From the NCBI RefSeq assembly GCF_958979055.1, contig NC_084899.1, forward strand, positions 25,487,501 through 25,551,500: DNA of 64,000 bases, read 5' to 3'. Position 1 is the first letter of the stretch, and each line of letters starts with the position of its first letter. Both the position numbers and the translations under genes were made by a program. This DNA comes from Alnus glutinosa. Lineage: Eukaryota; Streptophyta; Magnoliopsida; Fagales; Betulaceae. The notes under the pieces were generated by a model. That model saw nothing but the letters and a program-made list of their open reading frames with translations, searched no databases and had not been told where the DNA came from. This document shows, in pieces, positions 58,525 to 64,000 of this stretch.

Positions 58525-59051
58525 TAAGAGGAATCTTAGGCCGGCAATTTCAATCAAGGTCGTCTAGGGATATATGCATATAGGCCAACAGAGAGCAACC
58601 AAGGAAATTCCCAAACAGCGTGGTATCCAACTTAATCATAGAGAGAGTAATGACCAGATTCCTGGGCGCGCACATTTGGCATCATCTTTCGGGGCCCGGG
58701 GTACAGCATGTAATTTAAACGCAATGGTCACTCAATTGTTAATTCTCTATTATAGTATTATCAAATTATGGCAATCACATGAATCCGGCCACCCAATTGG
58801 AGTGAGTCAACTTCAAATCGAATTGGGTTCGGTCCAGGATATGGAAAAACGAATCCAATCCATAGACTCATTTTGGGCCTGAATCTGTTCGAGCGCATCC
58901 CATACGAACGGTTCAATGGGCTCGTTGTCTAAGCCCTTACTGGAAACCTTAACCTACCTTCATTCCCTCTGTTCTTCTTCACACACGCGCGAACGGTCAT
59001 TTTAGTGTTATATGTGTGTGAGTGACAGAGGGACCCTGTGCAGCGGAAGCA
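58398..59051. promoter_or_regulatory. Divergent upstream region of the BPP-like and Deg10-like genes
   Basis: The two start codons point away from each other across about 654 bp. Near the protease side are TGGGCC (58874-58879) and TGGGCT (58917-58922), site-II-type motifs common in promoters of nuclear genes for organelle proteins, and AACCTAACC-like sequence at about 58950. No convincing TATA box was placed for either gene. Confidence 0.45.
58484..58522. repeat. (AT)n microsatellite
   Basis: An uninterrupted AT run of about 39 bp in the shared upstream region. Confidence 0.95.
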
Positions 59052-63916
<4,865 letters not shown>

Positions 63917-64000
63917 TGAGTTCTATAATTAGATTCATATTGACCATTATCGCCTGGGATGACAAGACATGTTCATTTATCACTTGCAATGCAATGGCCA

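Overview
This window looks like nuclear DNA of a flowering plant, most likely a woody eudicot. The genes have introns, the background is AT-rich with many GA and TA microsatellites, the transposon families are plant-type, and one gene is a close match to ASYMMETRIC LEAVES2. I cannot name the species. No tRNA, rRNA, CRISPR or bacterial-type feature was seen.

Only three host genes are supported. (1) An AS2/LBD6-type LOB-domain transcription factor on the minus strand (coding 10878-11516), with a probable intron in its 5' UTR. (2) A five-exon minus-strand gene for a basic, Ser/Arg/Pro-rich protein (54521-58397), assembled here as an open 401-residue model. (3) The first three exons of a Deg10-like serine protease on the plus strand (59052-63915, continuing past the window). 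Genes 2 and 3 are divergent and share about 650 bp of upstream DNA.

The rest is mostly transposons, often nested. Positions 5298-7191 hold a shrunken Ty3/gypsy copy and 7479-8461 a retroposon with a 13-bp target duplication. From 15309 to about 36300 lies a decayed autonomous-type CACTA element. Its transposase reading frame was split by a solo Ty3-type LTR (19250-34591). That LTR was in turn invaded by a non-autonomous LTR retrotransposon arranged LTR-internal-LTR-internal-LTR (20091-34094), with an exact 5647-bp period and one GTCTC target duplication. Its internal domain has no gag or pol, but on the antisense strand it encodes a 176-residue coiled-coil protein with an N-terminal EAR-type motif.

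Positions 36559-40834 form a terminal-inverted-repeat element carrying broken pieces of four unrelated host genes: GRAS, flavin monooxygenase, WAK/LRK10-type galacturonan-binding domain, and probably a Sec14-like SFH. A G-box-rich CACTA MITE and a foldback MITE sit inside it. Positions 41556-44488 are a small CACTA element that has captured two exons and introns of a PP2A catalytic-subunit gene. Positions 46720-47730 hold a LINE tail and 48085-53208 a degenerate Ty1/copia element. The protease's second intron holds a TRIM, LINE fragments and a copia fragment.

The strongest candidates for something under-described are the antisense EAR/coiled-coil ORF in the triple-LTR array, the four-gene capture element, and the PP2A-capturing CACTA element.
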